From the NCBI GenBank assembly GCA_903813345.2, contig CAIIXF020000002.1:22832455-22896454 (forward strand): a stretch of 64,000 nucleotides of DNA, written 5' to 3'. A model generated the notes under the pieces. It made no database searches. It was not told the DNA's origin and was given only the letters and a program-made list of their open reading frames with translations. Positions 24,101-28,806 of the stretch are shown here, piece by piece. The translations under genes and the position numbers were made by a program. Each line of letters begins with the position of its first letter. The first letter of the stretch is position 1. Source of the stretch: Owenia fusiformis (taxonomy: Eukaryota; Annelida; Polychaeta; Sabellida; Oweniidae).

Positions 24101-26463
24101 GACGTTATTGGCCCCCACGTGATCTCTCACTGGTCCCCACGTGGCCCGTTTTGGTCCATTAGATCATGACGTCATAATGCCAAAATGTTTTGTTATTTGT
24201 TTACACAACAGTCCTATGGTTGCCCTGACATTCTGATTACTAAGGAACCAATAAACCAAAGCTATATTTTGTATATGACGTTACTAATCACGTGGGGGCC
24301 AATTTGATTGATCAGTTAGTTTTATTTCATTATCTATGACCGTTAGCAGTTATCTAACATTTATTTTAAAATGGCTATCGCAAGAACTCTACGTTTGGCT
24401 TACAATGGGGAAAACCACATTTTTGTAGCTGCAAGCTGAGAAAAGCTATTTCAGTTGTCCTTTAACTCAAATGTGCCTTGCAAATTTATATTTGCCTCTT
24501 ATTTTTTTATATCTGGGCTCGTAGTGGACTCTTTACACTGTTCGATAAGGGTTTTATTTTGATATTAAATAGAAAAATTGGAAAACTAAATTCTGTGTAT
24601 GTGAACACCTCAAATAGGAGCACCTTTTGAATGTCCTATAGATTTTTGTGTTGTCATGGGAATACATATGCTATTACCTGTATATGGACACTTTGAAAAT
24701 GTTTATTTTATTGCAGGATTATGAGAATTGTCTGGATCTAGTCAGAGAAATCATCCTAGCCACTGATTTGGCTCATCATCTTAGAATTGTCCCTGCACTG
24801 GAGCAAATGGCCAAAGGTATGTTTCAGAAGTACAGTATATCTTAGCAACTCTCATAGCTGAACACCTCTTAGTGTGAGCATTTTTTCTCGGACCAGAATT
24901 TTTTATCTCTCATCGACTTGCATCCGATAAAACTTGAAATGTGAACATACATGTATGCTTATCTGAATACTTTCGGCCAGCATCAGAGGCATTTGGATAA
25001 GACAGGTTTTACTGTACTTGAAGGCTTGGATATACAGGTATATACAGTAAAACCTGCATTGGTGGAACTATAATACTTTATAGTATTTTGCACGTTTTTT
25101 GTTTCAGATGGTTATAAAAAGACAGACCCCAGAAATAAGTCATTGCTGCTTTGTCTATTGATGACATCATGTGATCTCTCAGATCAAACCAAAAACTGGA
25201 AAAACTCGAGGAAAATTGCAGTATGTATTGTATCTATATAATTGCCTATTGTACATTCTTAAAGATCAAAGCAGTTTTTGGTAGTAGTATTTTGCTAGCT
25301 TTAAATATGGACTTACTGACCAGAAACATCGTGCATACAGTGCACCGTTAAAGTATAGGTACATGGTTTGATTGTTCATTAAAAGCATGAAAATCAAAAT
25401 ATACTGGGATGTGACTGATTTAATTCTGACTACCAATTTGGTTCTGTCTGCAGAACCTACTTTTATCCAAAATGTACCAAATTGTGTTTTTTCTGCAGGA
25501 GCTTATATACCAGGAGTTTTTTGCTCAGGGTGATCTTGAGAAAGCCTTGGGTCAGAAACCTCCGGAGATGATGGACAGAGAACGAGCGCACATTCCAGAA
25601 CTCCAAATAGGCTTCATTGATCACATAGCATACCCAGTCTACAAGTGAGTTTCATCATGAACTATTTATGCTCCTTGGTTTTATTCATTGGAGAGAGATA
25701 GAAGAATTCAAGATATGAAGATGTTTTTTTTACCTAAATGCAATTTCTGCACAATGAGACACAAGAGCATCATTTGCAATTAAACATGATCAGCTCTACT
25801 GCGGCAACCTCTATTTACATCAGGTATAGTTCTTAAAGCCCCGAAACCTGAGAGGGAGGACTACTGATGATGCAACGACTACTGAAGCAGACCTCGACCA
25901 CTTGACCTTGTTCAACGAGTTCTACTTGCAAAGAGTAGCAAAGCATGAATATGTTTATCTGAATGAAAAATGCAATTAAACATTGAATTATACAAATATA
26001 ATTTGAAATCATTTGTTCAGTTTATTTGACAATCAACTGATCATCAAGAGGGAGGAATATCCCAGAATGCATAGATGAACCCCCGGGGATGAACCTGTTT
26101 CCATAAAAAGATGAGCCTTTACAGAATCCTGGGGTATTTCTTCTTCTCCTGACCATCATTTGACAAAACATCTGAAATACGAAAATGTGAAATCTGAATC
26201 AGACAACCAAATGAAAAATGTATCTTTTTGAAATGAAACACATAAAAATACACTTTCATTATTCCAGGTTGGTGGTTGATATATTCCCATCAGCTCACGA
26301 AATAGCAGACACTGTGCTGAAGAGCCGTAGAATGTGGGTGAAAGTGAATGACAATGTTAAGAAGCTGAAGAGAGTGAGCACTAGCTCTATGGAAGTGTTT
26401 GATATTGATGTGGAAGAAGATGACAATGACGAGGATGAACAACAGACTACTAGTAATGCATAG
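103..26463 (+). CDS. PDE2A: PDE2A-type cGMP-stimulated 3',5'-cyclic nucleotide phosphodiesterase, 23 exons seen, 5' end outside window
   Basis: Hydrolyses cAMP and cGMP; in this family cGMP binding to GAF-B raises catalytic activity. Splicing the 23 exons listed separately gives 2,541 nt (846 residues plus stop TAG at 26461), with matching phases at every junction. Order in window-coded residues: N-terminal region about 1-140, GAF-A about 145-315, GAF-B about 318-480, linker, catalytic PDEase_I domain about 528-800, acidic C-tail. Visible signatures are NK...FTQFDED in GAF-B, HNWTH and HDIDHRG metal-binding motifs, [15 protein letters not shown] and the PELQIGF segment that carries the substrate glutamine. 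Vertebrate PDE2A has about 940 residues, so roughly 90 N-terminal residues and the promoter lie upstream of base 1. No frameshift or lost catalytic residue was seen. PDE5, 6, 10 and 11 also have tandem GAFs, but the overall match, including the YTPRS and MMDRE segments, is to PDE2. Confidence 0.95.
198..1704 (+). other. PDE2A intron; one small hairpin repeat, otherwise nothing recognised
   Basis: Intron between exons w1 and w2. It contains the 95-bp hairpin at 288-382 described separately. The antisense open frames between 417 and 789 are short, have no family resemblance and are taken as chance. Confidence 0.7.
288..382. repeat. Short hairpin (MITE-like) element, copy 1
   Basis: Imperfect terminal inverted repeats: CCTCCCGACACAGGCCTCC on the left and, reverse-complemented, CCTCCGAACGCAGGACTCC on the right, around a loop of about 40 bp. 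A second copy with the same ends lies at 40563-40676 in the other gene. Confidence 0.7.
1705..1811 (+). CDS. PDE2A: PDE2A exon w2 (N-terminal region)
   Basis: Acceptor tattttccag, donor AATAG|gtaggt. It completes the Trp codon and reads [20 protein letters not shown] and onward to SSSNRI, leaving one base. It aligns by position and pattern (DL-P-LA-L) with the PDE2A segment before GAF-A. Confidence 0.8.
1812..2732 (+). other. PDE2A intron; one copy of a dispersed repeat tail
   Basis: No coding or structural signal apart from 2510-2546, where ACAAATGATAGGTGGTGACA followed by TTTTGCATG matches a dispersed family also seen near 7700, 16550, 19090, 22770, 43125 and 57120. Confidence 0.6.
2733..2788 (+). 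CDS. PDE2A: PDE2A exon w3
   Basis: Acceptor gttattgcag, donor CTG|gtgagt; 56 nt reading [19 protein letters not shown]. It matches the VLVMPLADKE...AAVIL stretch of PDE2A and joins both neighbours in phase. Confidence 0.88.
2789..3939 (+). other. PDE2A intron with a small hairpin repeat at 2880-2976
   Basis: The hairpin ends read ACAGTAACAC...GTGGAACA on the left and, reverse-complemented, ACAGTAAAAC...GTGGAACA on the right. It belongs to the family also found at 27999-28161. The rest of the intron shows nothing recognisable. Confidence 0.6.
3940..3999 (+). CDS. PDE2A: PDE2A exon w4
   Basis: Acceptor atttttcag, donor CAG|gtaaga; exactly 20 codons reading [20 protein letters not shown], phase 0 at both ends. 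It matches the HCGQLSDNEEWSLQAVEKH stretch of PDE2A. Confidence 0.9.
4119..4322. repeat. Dispersed repeat, GTAGCCAGGATTTGCCAAGG family, copy 1
   Basis: Carries GCCCGTAGCCAGGATTTGCC, a G-run followed by TTCACTT, and GTGCTCAGAATGGTGAAAAA. A close copy runs off the window end at 63876-64000, a diverged one lies at 19245-19395, and an inverted one at 37680-37870. The antisense frame 4110-4295 lies inside this repeat and is not considered a gene. Confidence 0.75.
4732..4840 (+). CDS. PDE2A: PDE2A exon w5 (linker into GAF-A)
   Basis: Acceptor gttcatttcag, donor TGTG|gtaaga. It reads [20 protein letters not shown] and ends DDILDLC plus one base. Position and the ILDLC/ILQLC end match PDE2A; the Ser/Asn-rich middle is the variable linker. 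Confidence 0.88.
4841..5613 (+). other. PDE2A intron, nothing recognised
   Basis: The open frame of exon w5 runs on by chance to about 5202 in AT-rich sequence, with no conserved pattern. No repeat family was identified. Confidence 0.6.
5614..5666 (+). CDS. PDE2A: PDE2A exon w6 (start of GAF-A)
   Basis: Acceptor gtgttccag, donor TAT|gtaagt. It reads [18 protein letters not shown], matching DLDASSLQLKVLQY at the start of GAF-A. Confidence 0.93.
5949..6023 (+). CDS. PDE2A: PDE2A exon w7 (GAF-A)
   Basis: Acceptor tcattttag, donor CAG|gtaagg; 25 codons reading [20 protein letters not shown] then ELYCQ. It corresponds to the second beta strand region of GAF-A (QETRASRCCLLLV). Confidence 0.93.
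6024..6855 (+). other. PDE2A intron, nothing recognised
   Basis: AT-rich with short reiterations of ttggcatttg near 6198-6240 and of cggaaaatta near 6540-6665. No gene or element identified. Confidence 0.55.
6856..6897 (+). CDS. PDE2A: PDE2A exon w8 (GAF-A)
   Basis: Acceptor attattattag, donor CAA|gtaagt; 14 codons, [14 protein letters not shown], matching VIGDKVLGEEVSF of GAF-A. Confidence 0.92.
7351..7419 (+). CDS. PDE2A: PDE2A exon w9 (GAF-A)
   Basis: Acceptor tgtatttccag, donor AAG|gtaaga; 23 codons reading [20 protein letters not shown] then VTK. It aligns with the VVEDKKSIQLKDLT segment of GAF-A. The following intron is about 8.2 kb because it holds the 71-bp array and the DIRS element. 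Confidence 0.92.
7655..7742 (+). repeat. Dispersed TGGTGACATTTTGCATG family copy
   Basis: Contains GTGTTCTTTGTCTGTAACAA and GTGGTGACATTTTGCATGTC. Related copies lie at 2510-2546, 16420-16600, 18985-19112, 22680-22803, 43095-43155 and 57060-57160. Confidence 0.6.
7757..8315 (+). repeat. 71-bp tandem array, left part (8 copies), carrying splice acceptor plus exon start
   Basis: Units begin at 7775, 7846, 7917, 7988, 8059, 8130, 8201 and 8272, exactly 71 bp apart. Each contains TTTGTTTCTAG followed by GAACACAGGGCAGATCTGGT, the same acceptor and first exon bases as exon w10 (15576). The unit then diverges into ATATGAAACCAGTG, giving an in-frame TGA. The DIRS element interrupts the eighth copy. 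Confidence 0.97.
8331..8474 (+). repeat. DIRS left inverted terminal repeat
   Basis: Starts CCCACCTCTCAATTAATTGC and ends CTGAGGTCCTCAAT; its reverse complement is at 13639-13782. A 15-bp outer extension (8316-8330) is unique to the left end. Confidence 0.93.
8542..10350 (+). CDS. DIRS ORF1, gag-like protein (602 aa)
   Basis: Open from ATG at 8542, 68 bp after the terminal repeat, to TGA at 10348. The protein is hydrophilic, with an early Asn-rich stretch, a basic Arg/Lys patch around residues 203-220 ([14 protein letters not shown]), a more ordered middle ([11 protein letters not shown] to about residue 500) and a C-terminal tail of repeated Asn-Arg-Gly. The position and basic, Asn/Gly-rich tail fit a DIRS gag-like nucleic-acid-binding protein. 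This is inferred mainly from position, since ORF1 is poorly conserved in the group. Its 3' end overlaps another open frame that starts at 10088. Confidence 0.8.
   Translation: MDSNNNNPILKDVNLNNTALYYGELEEGQIIDSASLGFLQNSTTDFGNSAYNMPSHTNTSGSLDKHAKEVLLQSDFNPDLHDPRLAKASDSRLFPRGNEVQDTFSNKHQNPMSHMRPGGDCLQSDKLNSIGFNSTNIQASKKLLKKQRDLQRSKEPLNEPQVYQQTGSGLVQDIIKGLTPTLEMIASNKQLDIELLGQPENRNRSSQRRSQQRRKRHNSPVSSQDDSSPARTLSIKRHRSDHPSTSEMESPDRDTTRMRSVNNPEMDSDSSASENDYDSNSWKNCIKLIKNAFPEHFTASPDTNTNKQTANIPLGLQSLGRKASSSENSNGLPIGPSVQQNFTAMNQEIYNKRNTNDGNFLLRPKRSFTSLKDDEHFYKKCILNNTIKELVPPTMKLSELSNSTNYKLPAKHHKLLEESAKAPLRYLSHTEWLLGATGKIVAEKFPDNEDLINLLSTASTMVNKATRDTVSNITNVILTQRDRISSKFRRSDAESLRNLPIDTTYLYPEPQLKTICEGSDRSKTSKALQDLASNWKKPKNDNNNYSAKNSYNRNNNRGNYHNNNNRGNYNNNRGNHNNRGNYNNDRASTSTKDNNNKQKKRK
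10088..12448 (+). CDS. DIRS ORF2, reverse transcriptase and RNase H
   Basis: Longest open frame 10088-12448. The part before about 10400 is a shadow of ORF1's Asn/Gly repeat; conserved sequence begins at [18 protein letters not shown]. The reverse transcriptase follows, with [40 protein letters not shown] and the catalytic YLDD at 11009-11020. RNase H follows ([52 protein letters not shown]). The remainder has [12 protein letters not shown] and the FYIFPP segment seen after RNase H in DIRS elements. No stop interrupts these domains. The true start is unclear; the first ATG after the ORF1 stop in this frame is about 10531. The frame overlaps ORF3 at its end. Confidence 0.9.
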   Translation: MKALIDPKLLKLYRIWLQTGKSPKTTTTTIQLKTAITEIITEAIITTTTTEEITTITEETTTIEAITTMTEPLHQLKTITTNKRSENDTHSLTVTQPCLPLFSPTAQLGPVGGRIQQHKHNWELITKDQWILNIVKHGYAPELTATPPMTNLFNRFESASKRKSQLFQEIVEKLLQKQAVELVKNNTIGHYSIIFLRQKPNGDYRPIIDLSLLNKYLTCPKFKMETTAKISNALQIGEWATSIDCRDAYFHVPIAKNFRKYLRFVINNQVYQFKTLPFGMSTSPYVFTRITLAIGAFLHFQGITIHMYLDDWLIRASSAQQCLIWTQTVITVMEKLGLIINFEKSELTPTQNFKYIGSQYNLALGLVYPPQDRIQKILEISHLFINSLHQPARHWMKLLGLLASAEKNIPWGRLHMRPIQQCLANQMSHLQSLETPIYINQEVIHTLKWWMDKNNLSQGQPLGMFTPDHTIFTDASETMWGAHMDTVEINGFWSPTERNNHINWLELATVLKALHKLNHLLVPQAKILFCLDNTTALSYINKQGGTKSKQLLTLSQEILNWCKDHQINIKAKHIAGSLNRRADALSRNRIVNTEWSLLPRIVQSLWQIWETPHIDMMATCHNNKLPLYVSPVPDQNSWGTDAMSMSWNNLNFYIFPPTSMMDKVLTKMKTHTCEAIMIVPKWPNQPWFAQLLDLLVDHPRTLPTSPKLLKMPNTSMFHQTPEIFALHACKLSTTPSKNKDFLQKCLLEYRNHPEGNQQINSMIPGGTPSLFGVKNGIQIHAKQIYL
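12238..13347 (+). CDS. DIRS ORF3, tyrosine recombinase
   Basis: Frame 1 is open from 10474 to 13347, but only about the last 370 codons look functional; the earlier part overlaps ORF2 in another frame. The start given here is approximate. An N-terminal SAM-like core-binding region ([33 protein letters not shown]) is followed by a catalytic fold with the Arg of [11 protein letters not shown] (near 12757), H-x-x-R in [10 protein letters not shown] (13156-13167), and the nucleophilic Tyr in FTSFYLRD (13264-13266). This is the R-H-R-Y set of phage-integrase-type recombinases, which in DIRS elements integrates the circular DNA intermediate. Confidence 0.9.
   Translation, partial: SSNSRNICSSRLQIVNDSLKKQGFSSEVSSRISESSRRKSTNKLYDSRWNTFTLWCEERDTNPCQTDIPLVAEFLLYLHKTKKFSIPTIEGYRTAINTVLKKSSDIDLTDNSLIGDLIRSFKLENVIPKNIIPKWNLVFVLNALTRAPFEPMATAELKFTTWKTLFLLLMASGKRRSDIHALDFRRLKWSENRDQVTMYPFIGFLPKSLSAAEGESRFQPISIKALSSFVDKDSTDRKLCPLRALRFYLQATVSRRGNRNRLFIPFKPGYDGDIHINTISSWVKNLILYTYKNSQESDYRIDSIKPHETRALSASLAVQANLSVAAVLKACSWANHNTFTSFYLRDTSVIEGELRKLGPMMIAGTLYDI
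13497..13590 (+). repeat. DIRS internal complementary region
   Basis: Contains GTGTAATAATACT, the reverse complement of the left extremity, directly followed by GGGAAAATCC and GTTTATAAACATAC, the reverse complement of the right extremity. It therefore spells the junction of a circularised element. This is the diagnostic DIRS template for completing the ends during replication. Confidence 0.93.
13639..13782 (-). repeat. DIRS right inverted terminal repeat
   Basis: Reverse complement of 8331-8474 over its full 144 bp, with no mismatch seen by eye. It is followed by a 42-bp right-only extension (13783-13824) ending GGATTTTCCC. Confidence 0.93.
13825..15606 (+). repeat. 71-bp tandem array, right part (about 25 copies) running into exon w10
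   Basis: Units start at 13851, 13922, 13993, 14066 and onward to 15505, with 15576 the real exon start. The period is 71 bp, with three units extended by an ACATGT-type insertion. Small variants (CTGGTGAAA or CAGGTGAAA, TTTGTTTC or TTTATTTC) recur in different copies, suggesting unequal exchange. The last unit passes seamlessly into the coding exon. Confidence 0.97.
15576..15706 (+). CDS. PDE2A: PDE2A exon w10 (GAF-A)
   Basis: Acceptor tttatttctag is the last of a row of near-identical acceptors; donor AACAG|gtacct. It reads [20 protein letters not shown] and ends [11 protein letters not shown]-type with two bases over. This is the back half of GAF-A (LQAMLCVPV...ACAFNKLEG). Confidence 0.93.
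15707..16742 (+). other. PDE2A intron with one dispersed repeat copy
   Basis: The 16420-16600 stretch (CATCACCAGAAGTGG, TGTCTGTAACAAATGGCAG, TGATGACATTTTGCATG) belongs to the dispersed family noted at 7655. An ATAAATAAAT-type simple repeat precedes the acceptor at 16690-16740. Confidence 0.6.
16743..16894 (+). CDS. PDE2A: PDE2A exon w11 (end of GAF-A and helix linking to GAF-B)
   Basis: Acceptor tattttcag, donor CTTG|gtgagt. It reads [20 protein letters not shown] and ends [14 protein letters not shown] plus one base, matching HCFHYTSTVL...[11 protein letters not shown]. Its reading frame stays open far past the donor; see the separate extension feature. Confidence 0.95.
16895..17554 (+). 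CDS. Candidate alternative 3' extension of PDE2A exon w11 (220 codons)
   Basis: The frame of exon w11 continues without a stop from 16894 to TAG at 17566. A second donor, TTGA|gtaagc, at 17554/17555 has the same phase as the normal donor, so splicing to exon w12 would keep frame (Asn instead of Asp at the junction). The encoded insert is Lys/Arg/Ser-rich, with [31 protein letters not shown] and [14 protein letters not shown]. It would sit between GAF-A and GAF-B. I do not recognise its family. A 660-nt open frame in such AT-rich DNA is unlikely by chance, but expression is not shown. Confidence 0.5.
17930..18240 (+). repeat. Degenerate AAGTACTAAAAATCTAGAA repeat
   Basis: Imperfect reiteration of AGTAC, ATCTAGAATT and AAAAACAAAG blocks, roughly 10 occurrences with irregular spacing. 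No coding signal. Confidence 0.6.
18370..18755 (+). repeat. Degenerate tandem array carrying acceptor-like TTATTGTAGATGACTT blocks before exon w12
   Basis: About a dozen blocks of (T/C)TATTGTA(G/A/T)ATGACT(T/C), with a higher-order repeat of about 100 bp (blocks near 18404 and 18504 are nearly the same over most of their length). The true acceptor and exon start, CAATTGTAG|ATGACTTGACTG, is the final block. It is therefore an older version of the acceptor-containing arrays seen at exons w10 and w19. Confidence 0.75.
18756..18892 (+). CDS. PDE2A: PDE2A exon w12 (start of GAF-B)
   Basis: Acceptor ttcaattgtag, donor GGG|gtgagt. It reads [20 protein letters not shown], then [19 protein letters not shown] and FDGQTPG. 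It matches GAF-B of PDE2A ([28 protein letters not shown]). Confidence 0.96.
18893..19528 (+). other. PDE2A intron with two dispersed repeats
   Basis: 18985-19112 is a copy of the GGTGGTGACATxTTGCATG family. 19245-19395 is a diverged copy of the TTTGCCAAGG...AAAATGG family. Nothing else recognised. Confidence 0.6.
19529..19671 (+). CDS. PDE2A: PDE2A exon w13 (GAF-B)
   Basis: Acceptor attttttcag, donor CCAG|gtattt. It reads [20 protein letters not shown] then [18 protein letters not shown] and TTGFRT. Near-identical in pattern to the cGMP-binding GAF-B core of PDE2A ([20 protein letters not shown]). Confidence 0.97.
19767..20407. mobile_element. MITE with TA flanks and about 43-bp terminal inverted repeats
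   Basis: Left end TA-CAGGGTGTCCCGAAAGTA then TGGG and a C-run, CTAGGCAGACATAC; the right end is its reverse complement (GTATGTCTGCCTAGG ... GGGACACCCTG-TA). TA on both sides fits a Tc1/mariner-like target. The interior (about 550 bp) has no long open frame, so it is non-autonomous. A much shorter derivative is at 40686-40773. Confidence 0.9.
20604..20754 (+). CDS. PDE2A: PDE2A exon w14 (GAF-B)
   Basis: Acceptor tatttttcag, donor CAC|gtacgt. It reads [20 protein letters not shown], then [20 protein letters not shown] and [10 protein letters not shown]. It contains the NKxnFxxxDE signature of cyclic-nucleotide-binding GAF domains (NK, then F-TQF-DE). Confidence 0.97.
20755..21155 (+). other. 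PDE2A intron, nothing recognised
   Basis: AT-rich; short 'atagcaact' and 'atagtaact' reiterations around 20945-21140. No element or gene. Confidence 0.55.
21156..21233 (+). CDS. PDE2A: PDE2A exon w15 (linker helix after GAF-B)
   Basis: Acceptor tatttccag, donor CAG|gtaggt; 26 codons, [20 protein letters not shown] then MIYHMQ. Matches [24 protein letters not shown]. Confidence 0.95.
21234..21674 (+). other. PDE2A intron, nothing recognised
   Basis: Two diverged halves (21360-21490 and 21530-21610) share 'tacat...ttctcttacatttcataaagg'-like text, perhaps an old duplication. No gene. Confidence 0.5.
21675..21797 (+). CDS. PDE2A: PDE2A exon w16 (linker to catalytic domain)
   Basis: Acceptor tttttaacag, donor TTG|gtaaga; 41 codons starting [20 protein letters not shown] and including [18 protein letters not shown]. 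It matches the PDE2-specific stretch SFTYTPRSLPED before the catalytic domain. Confidence 0.95.
22079..22272 (+). CDS. PDE2A: PDE2A exon w17 (catalytic domain, first His motif)
   Basis: Acceptor tattttcag, donor TTGA|gtaagt. It reads [60 protein letters not shown]. It includes HNWTH (22193-22207), where the first His acts as general acid and the second is a metal ligand in this family. Confidence 0.97.
22273..22925 (+). other. PDE2A intron with one dispersed repeat copy
   Basis: 22680-22803 (TTACCACCAAAAGTGGCGAC, TGTCTGTAACAAATGACAGG, GTGACATTTTGCATG) is the longest copy of the dispersed family. No gene. Confidence 0.6.
22926..23013 (+). CDS. PDE2A: PDE2A exon w18 (catalytic domain, HD motif)
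   Basis: Acceptor ttattttcag, donor TCT|gtaagt. It reads [20 protein letters not shown] then [14 protein letters not shown] at 22966-22980 holds the His and Asp metal ligands of class I phosphodiesterases. Confidence 0.97.
23247..23800 (+). repeat. 83-bp tandem array carrying splice acceptor plus first about 45 nt of exon w19
   Basis: Clear unit starts after TTCTAG at 23341, 23424, 23507, 23590, 23673 and 23756, exactly 83 bp apart, with one diverged copy near 23247. Each unit has CTGATTCTAG and then CAATCTGTACTTGCCTCCCT and onward to GATGTAA, which ends the open frame. The last unit is the real exon, where GTAATGGAG replaces GTGATGTAA. Confidence 0.97.
23756..23878 (+). CDS. PDE2A: PDE2A exon w19 (catalytic domain)
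   Basis: Acceptor ctgattctag is the last of six; donor AAG|gtttgt. 41 codons reading [20 protein letters not shown], then [20 protein letters not shown]. Matches [21 protein letters not shown] of PDE2A. Confidence 0.96.
23947..24474. repeat. Diverged palindromic element (MITE-like)
   Basis: Inner inverted repeat ATTGGCCCCCACGTGAT (about 24107) and ATCACGTGGGGGCCAAT (about 24287); outer ends TTAAAGCAGATATGAAATGG and, reverse-complemented, TTAAAGGACAACTGAAATAG. The arms are strongly diverged, so the borders are uncertain. Confidence 0.5.
24717..24816 (+). CDS. PDE2A: PDE2A exon w20 (catalytic domain)
   Basis: Acceptor ttattgcag, donor AAAG|gtatgt. It reads [20 protein letters not shown] then [21 protein letters not shown] is a conserved segment of class I phosphodiesterases. 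Confidence 0.96.
25108..25220 (+). CDS. PDE2A: PDE2A exon w21 (catalytic domain, second Asp ligand)
   Basis: Acceptor tgtttcag, donor GCA|gtatgt. It reads [20 protein letters not shown] then [18 protein letters not shown]. The Asp of TSCDLSD is the distal metal ligand. Confidence 0.96.
25499..25644 (+). CDS. PDE2A: PDE2A exon w22 (catalytic domain, substrate pocket)
   Basis: Acceptor tttctgcag, donor TACAA|gtgagt. It reads [55 protein letters not shown] carries the invariant Gln that hydrogen-bonds the purine ring. Confidence 0.96.
25645..26267 (+). other. PDE2A intron, nothing recognised
   Basis: No repeat family or open frame of note in this last intron. Confidence 0.55.
26268..26463 (+). 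CDS. PDE2A: PDE2A exon w23 (end of catalytic domain, acidic tail, stop)
   Basis: Acceptor cattattccag. It reads [40 protein letters not shown], then an Asp/Glu tail ([14 protein letters not shown]) and TAG. It matches LLQDLFPKAAEL...REHWTKV of PDE2A; the acidic tail is lineage-specific. Confidence 0.95.
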
Positions 26464-27998
26464 GATCCCAAAATAGACACATTTTAAGTCATGCATCAAG
26501 CCCCTTGTCTACCTCCCTTCATTTATCCGTTTCCCTCTTGAAAAGAAAATGGAACATGTACAATATAGAGGGAGGCACATGGGTTTGATGTACGACTATT
26601 ACAAACTATATCAGGACATTTCTCACATATACATATGTACTACAAATATTTCATTTTAAGTGAGGCGAATACACGATCATCTCTCAATTTATTACATTTT
26701 CTTTTCCCGACTTGTATTCATATAACTGAAAATAGAGTGGCACATAAGGATCAGGAATAAACATCTACTAAGAATTACTTTAATGGGCATTAAGAGAATG
26801 GAGACCTTGACGCAGGAAACTTCTCAGATATATACATGGGATCAATACAAACATTTTTAGTATTTTTCTTAGATAAATTCATGAGATCAATTTACAAGTG
26901 TCTGAAACATTTTTAGAATAAATGCATTTTTTATTAAATATAAGGATTCCAAATGATACTTTGCCCTGACCCATCCACAAAATCAATATTACAAAAGTGA
27001 AACTGCGCTTAAACAAAAAACAAATATTATAATACAATATGTAGGCATATTTGCCTATCGGGTACATTTAACCTATTAGATTCTTATTTGAAAGGACAGT
27101 ATTATTATTAATACCTCAGTTTTAAAGTTCTATTTTGATTGGTTGATCAGAGGTAGATAATTAATCCAGTCTACCTCTGGTGAATCTGAACTCACAATAC
27201 AATTATTGACCCACAGTACATTTTTTCATTCAATGGAATGGGTAGAATGTATACATCTGCAGTAAAGCTCAGTTCATAAATCAGTCAATGTCATAAGTCA
27301 GGCCTTTATGATCCCAGAACAGTGAAAAAAACTTATCAATCCATGAGGCATATCTTGTGATATTCAGAGTTGCATATTTTACTGTAATCCCAGCTATAAT
27401 GAGCTAAGATATGCTCCAGGGAGCATCTCAATATTATTTGATTCAGTTTGAGAATGATAATCTTCTATAGTAAACTATGAATAACTGTTCAAGAGATAAC
27501 GTTTCAAGATGTATACACAGAATGTTCAGAAAGTGTCTTTACAGACTTTGTATAATAATTGTAAAGATATTTCATGGACAGCCTGTATAACTGATACAAA
27601 TATGATATTTTTCAGTTTTAAATATCATATCCTATGTCCAATATTGAGAAACCACTACAGCCAGAAGTATTATTAAGCTGCATGGGCCATGTTTCTTTTT
27701 GTAAAATAAGTGCCCAAAATTTTTTTTTTGATTTGTTGTGGTTTAAGGAGATTACATTTTGTTGAAGCATAATATTGTAGCATAAACTACATGTATAACT
27801 ATAGTGCTAATCTAGTTAAACCTCTATAGCCAAATATCTTGTTTGTACATGTTGTTTAACATGCACAGGATTTCTTGTATTGGGCAAAATAAATTAAACT
27901 GTTCATTAGATAATATCATATACTTTTTTCTGTGTAAGATCATAATCATAAAGTTCATATAGGCTATGTGTATATGACTAATCCTCTATTATGTAGCA

Positions 27999-28161
27999 CA
28001 GTAAAACCCGTCTAAGTAGAACACCTCTGGTACTGCTAAAAACTGATCCATTTGGGAGGTGTTCCACTTATATAGGTTCATTGAACATTAAGTCAGTTGG
28101 TCTTGGAACCCTGAAAAGTGATGCACTAACAGAGGTGTTCCACTTTACAAGTTTCACTGTA
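27999..28161. repeat. Hairpin repeat, ACAGTAAAACCYG...GTGGAACA family
   Basis: Left end ACAGTAAAACCCGTCTAAGT then AGAACACCTCT; the right end reverse-complemented is ACAGTGAAACTTGTAAAGTG then GAACACCTCTG. Related ends or half-copies occur at 2880-2976, 24984-25060, 46660-46735, 49945-50000 and 54972-55030, so it is a common small MITE family. Confidence 0.75.
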
Positions 28162-28746
28162 CTAAAAATTTCATCAACTCACTTGTCCAGGGGCTTGGCC
28201 AGGAGACAAAAATAGGTGAGGCGAATTCCAATAAGCGAGGTAAAATTCAAGTCAAAGAGGACATCTTTATACCTCTACATAGGAGTATCAGATGTACATT
28301 TTACAGTTTCAGTGGAAAATATGTTGAAAACAAGTTACTTTGTTAAACTGGAGAGGCTATTGCCTTAGTTGCCTCAGTTGCCTCATAGCTAGCTATTCCC
28401 ATGCTTAATATGAACACTCTTGTCCTGTCTCAGTGTTCAGTTTTAACAAGTTTCCCTGTAGATTAAAAATAACAAGAGCTGTTTAATTACACCGCATACT
28501 TAACTTTGTGATTCCCTGTTGCTATAGTTACTGTTTCCAAGAGATGTTACATTACACTGCATACTTAGTGATTCACTGTTACTATAGTTACTGTTTCCAA
28601 GAGCTATTATGTTTTACTCAAAGTTGATAAAAACTAACTATTTTAGTTTGTTAATATTTTAGATTTTCTACTTATTTTTTTAATATGTTAATGAAGTGTG
28701 TTTTTATAGATTTTTATCTGTGCTGTCATGTTCTTGAATTCTTTCC

Positions 28747-28806
28747 TGTACTGTACTAGTACTGTACTGTACTGTACCGTACTGTACCATAATGTACTGT
28801 ACTGCA
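28747..28806 (+). repeat. (ACTGT)n-like microsatellite
   Basis: Reiterated TACTG/TACTGTACTG units with a few substitutions over about 60 bp. Confidence 0.8.

Noticed and set aside
26290-26499. Antisense frames across the last PDE2A exon
   Set aside because: Shadows of the conserved sense coding sequence.
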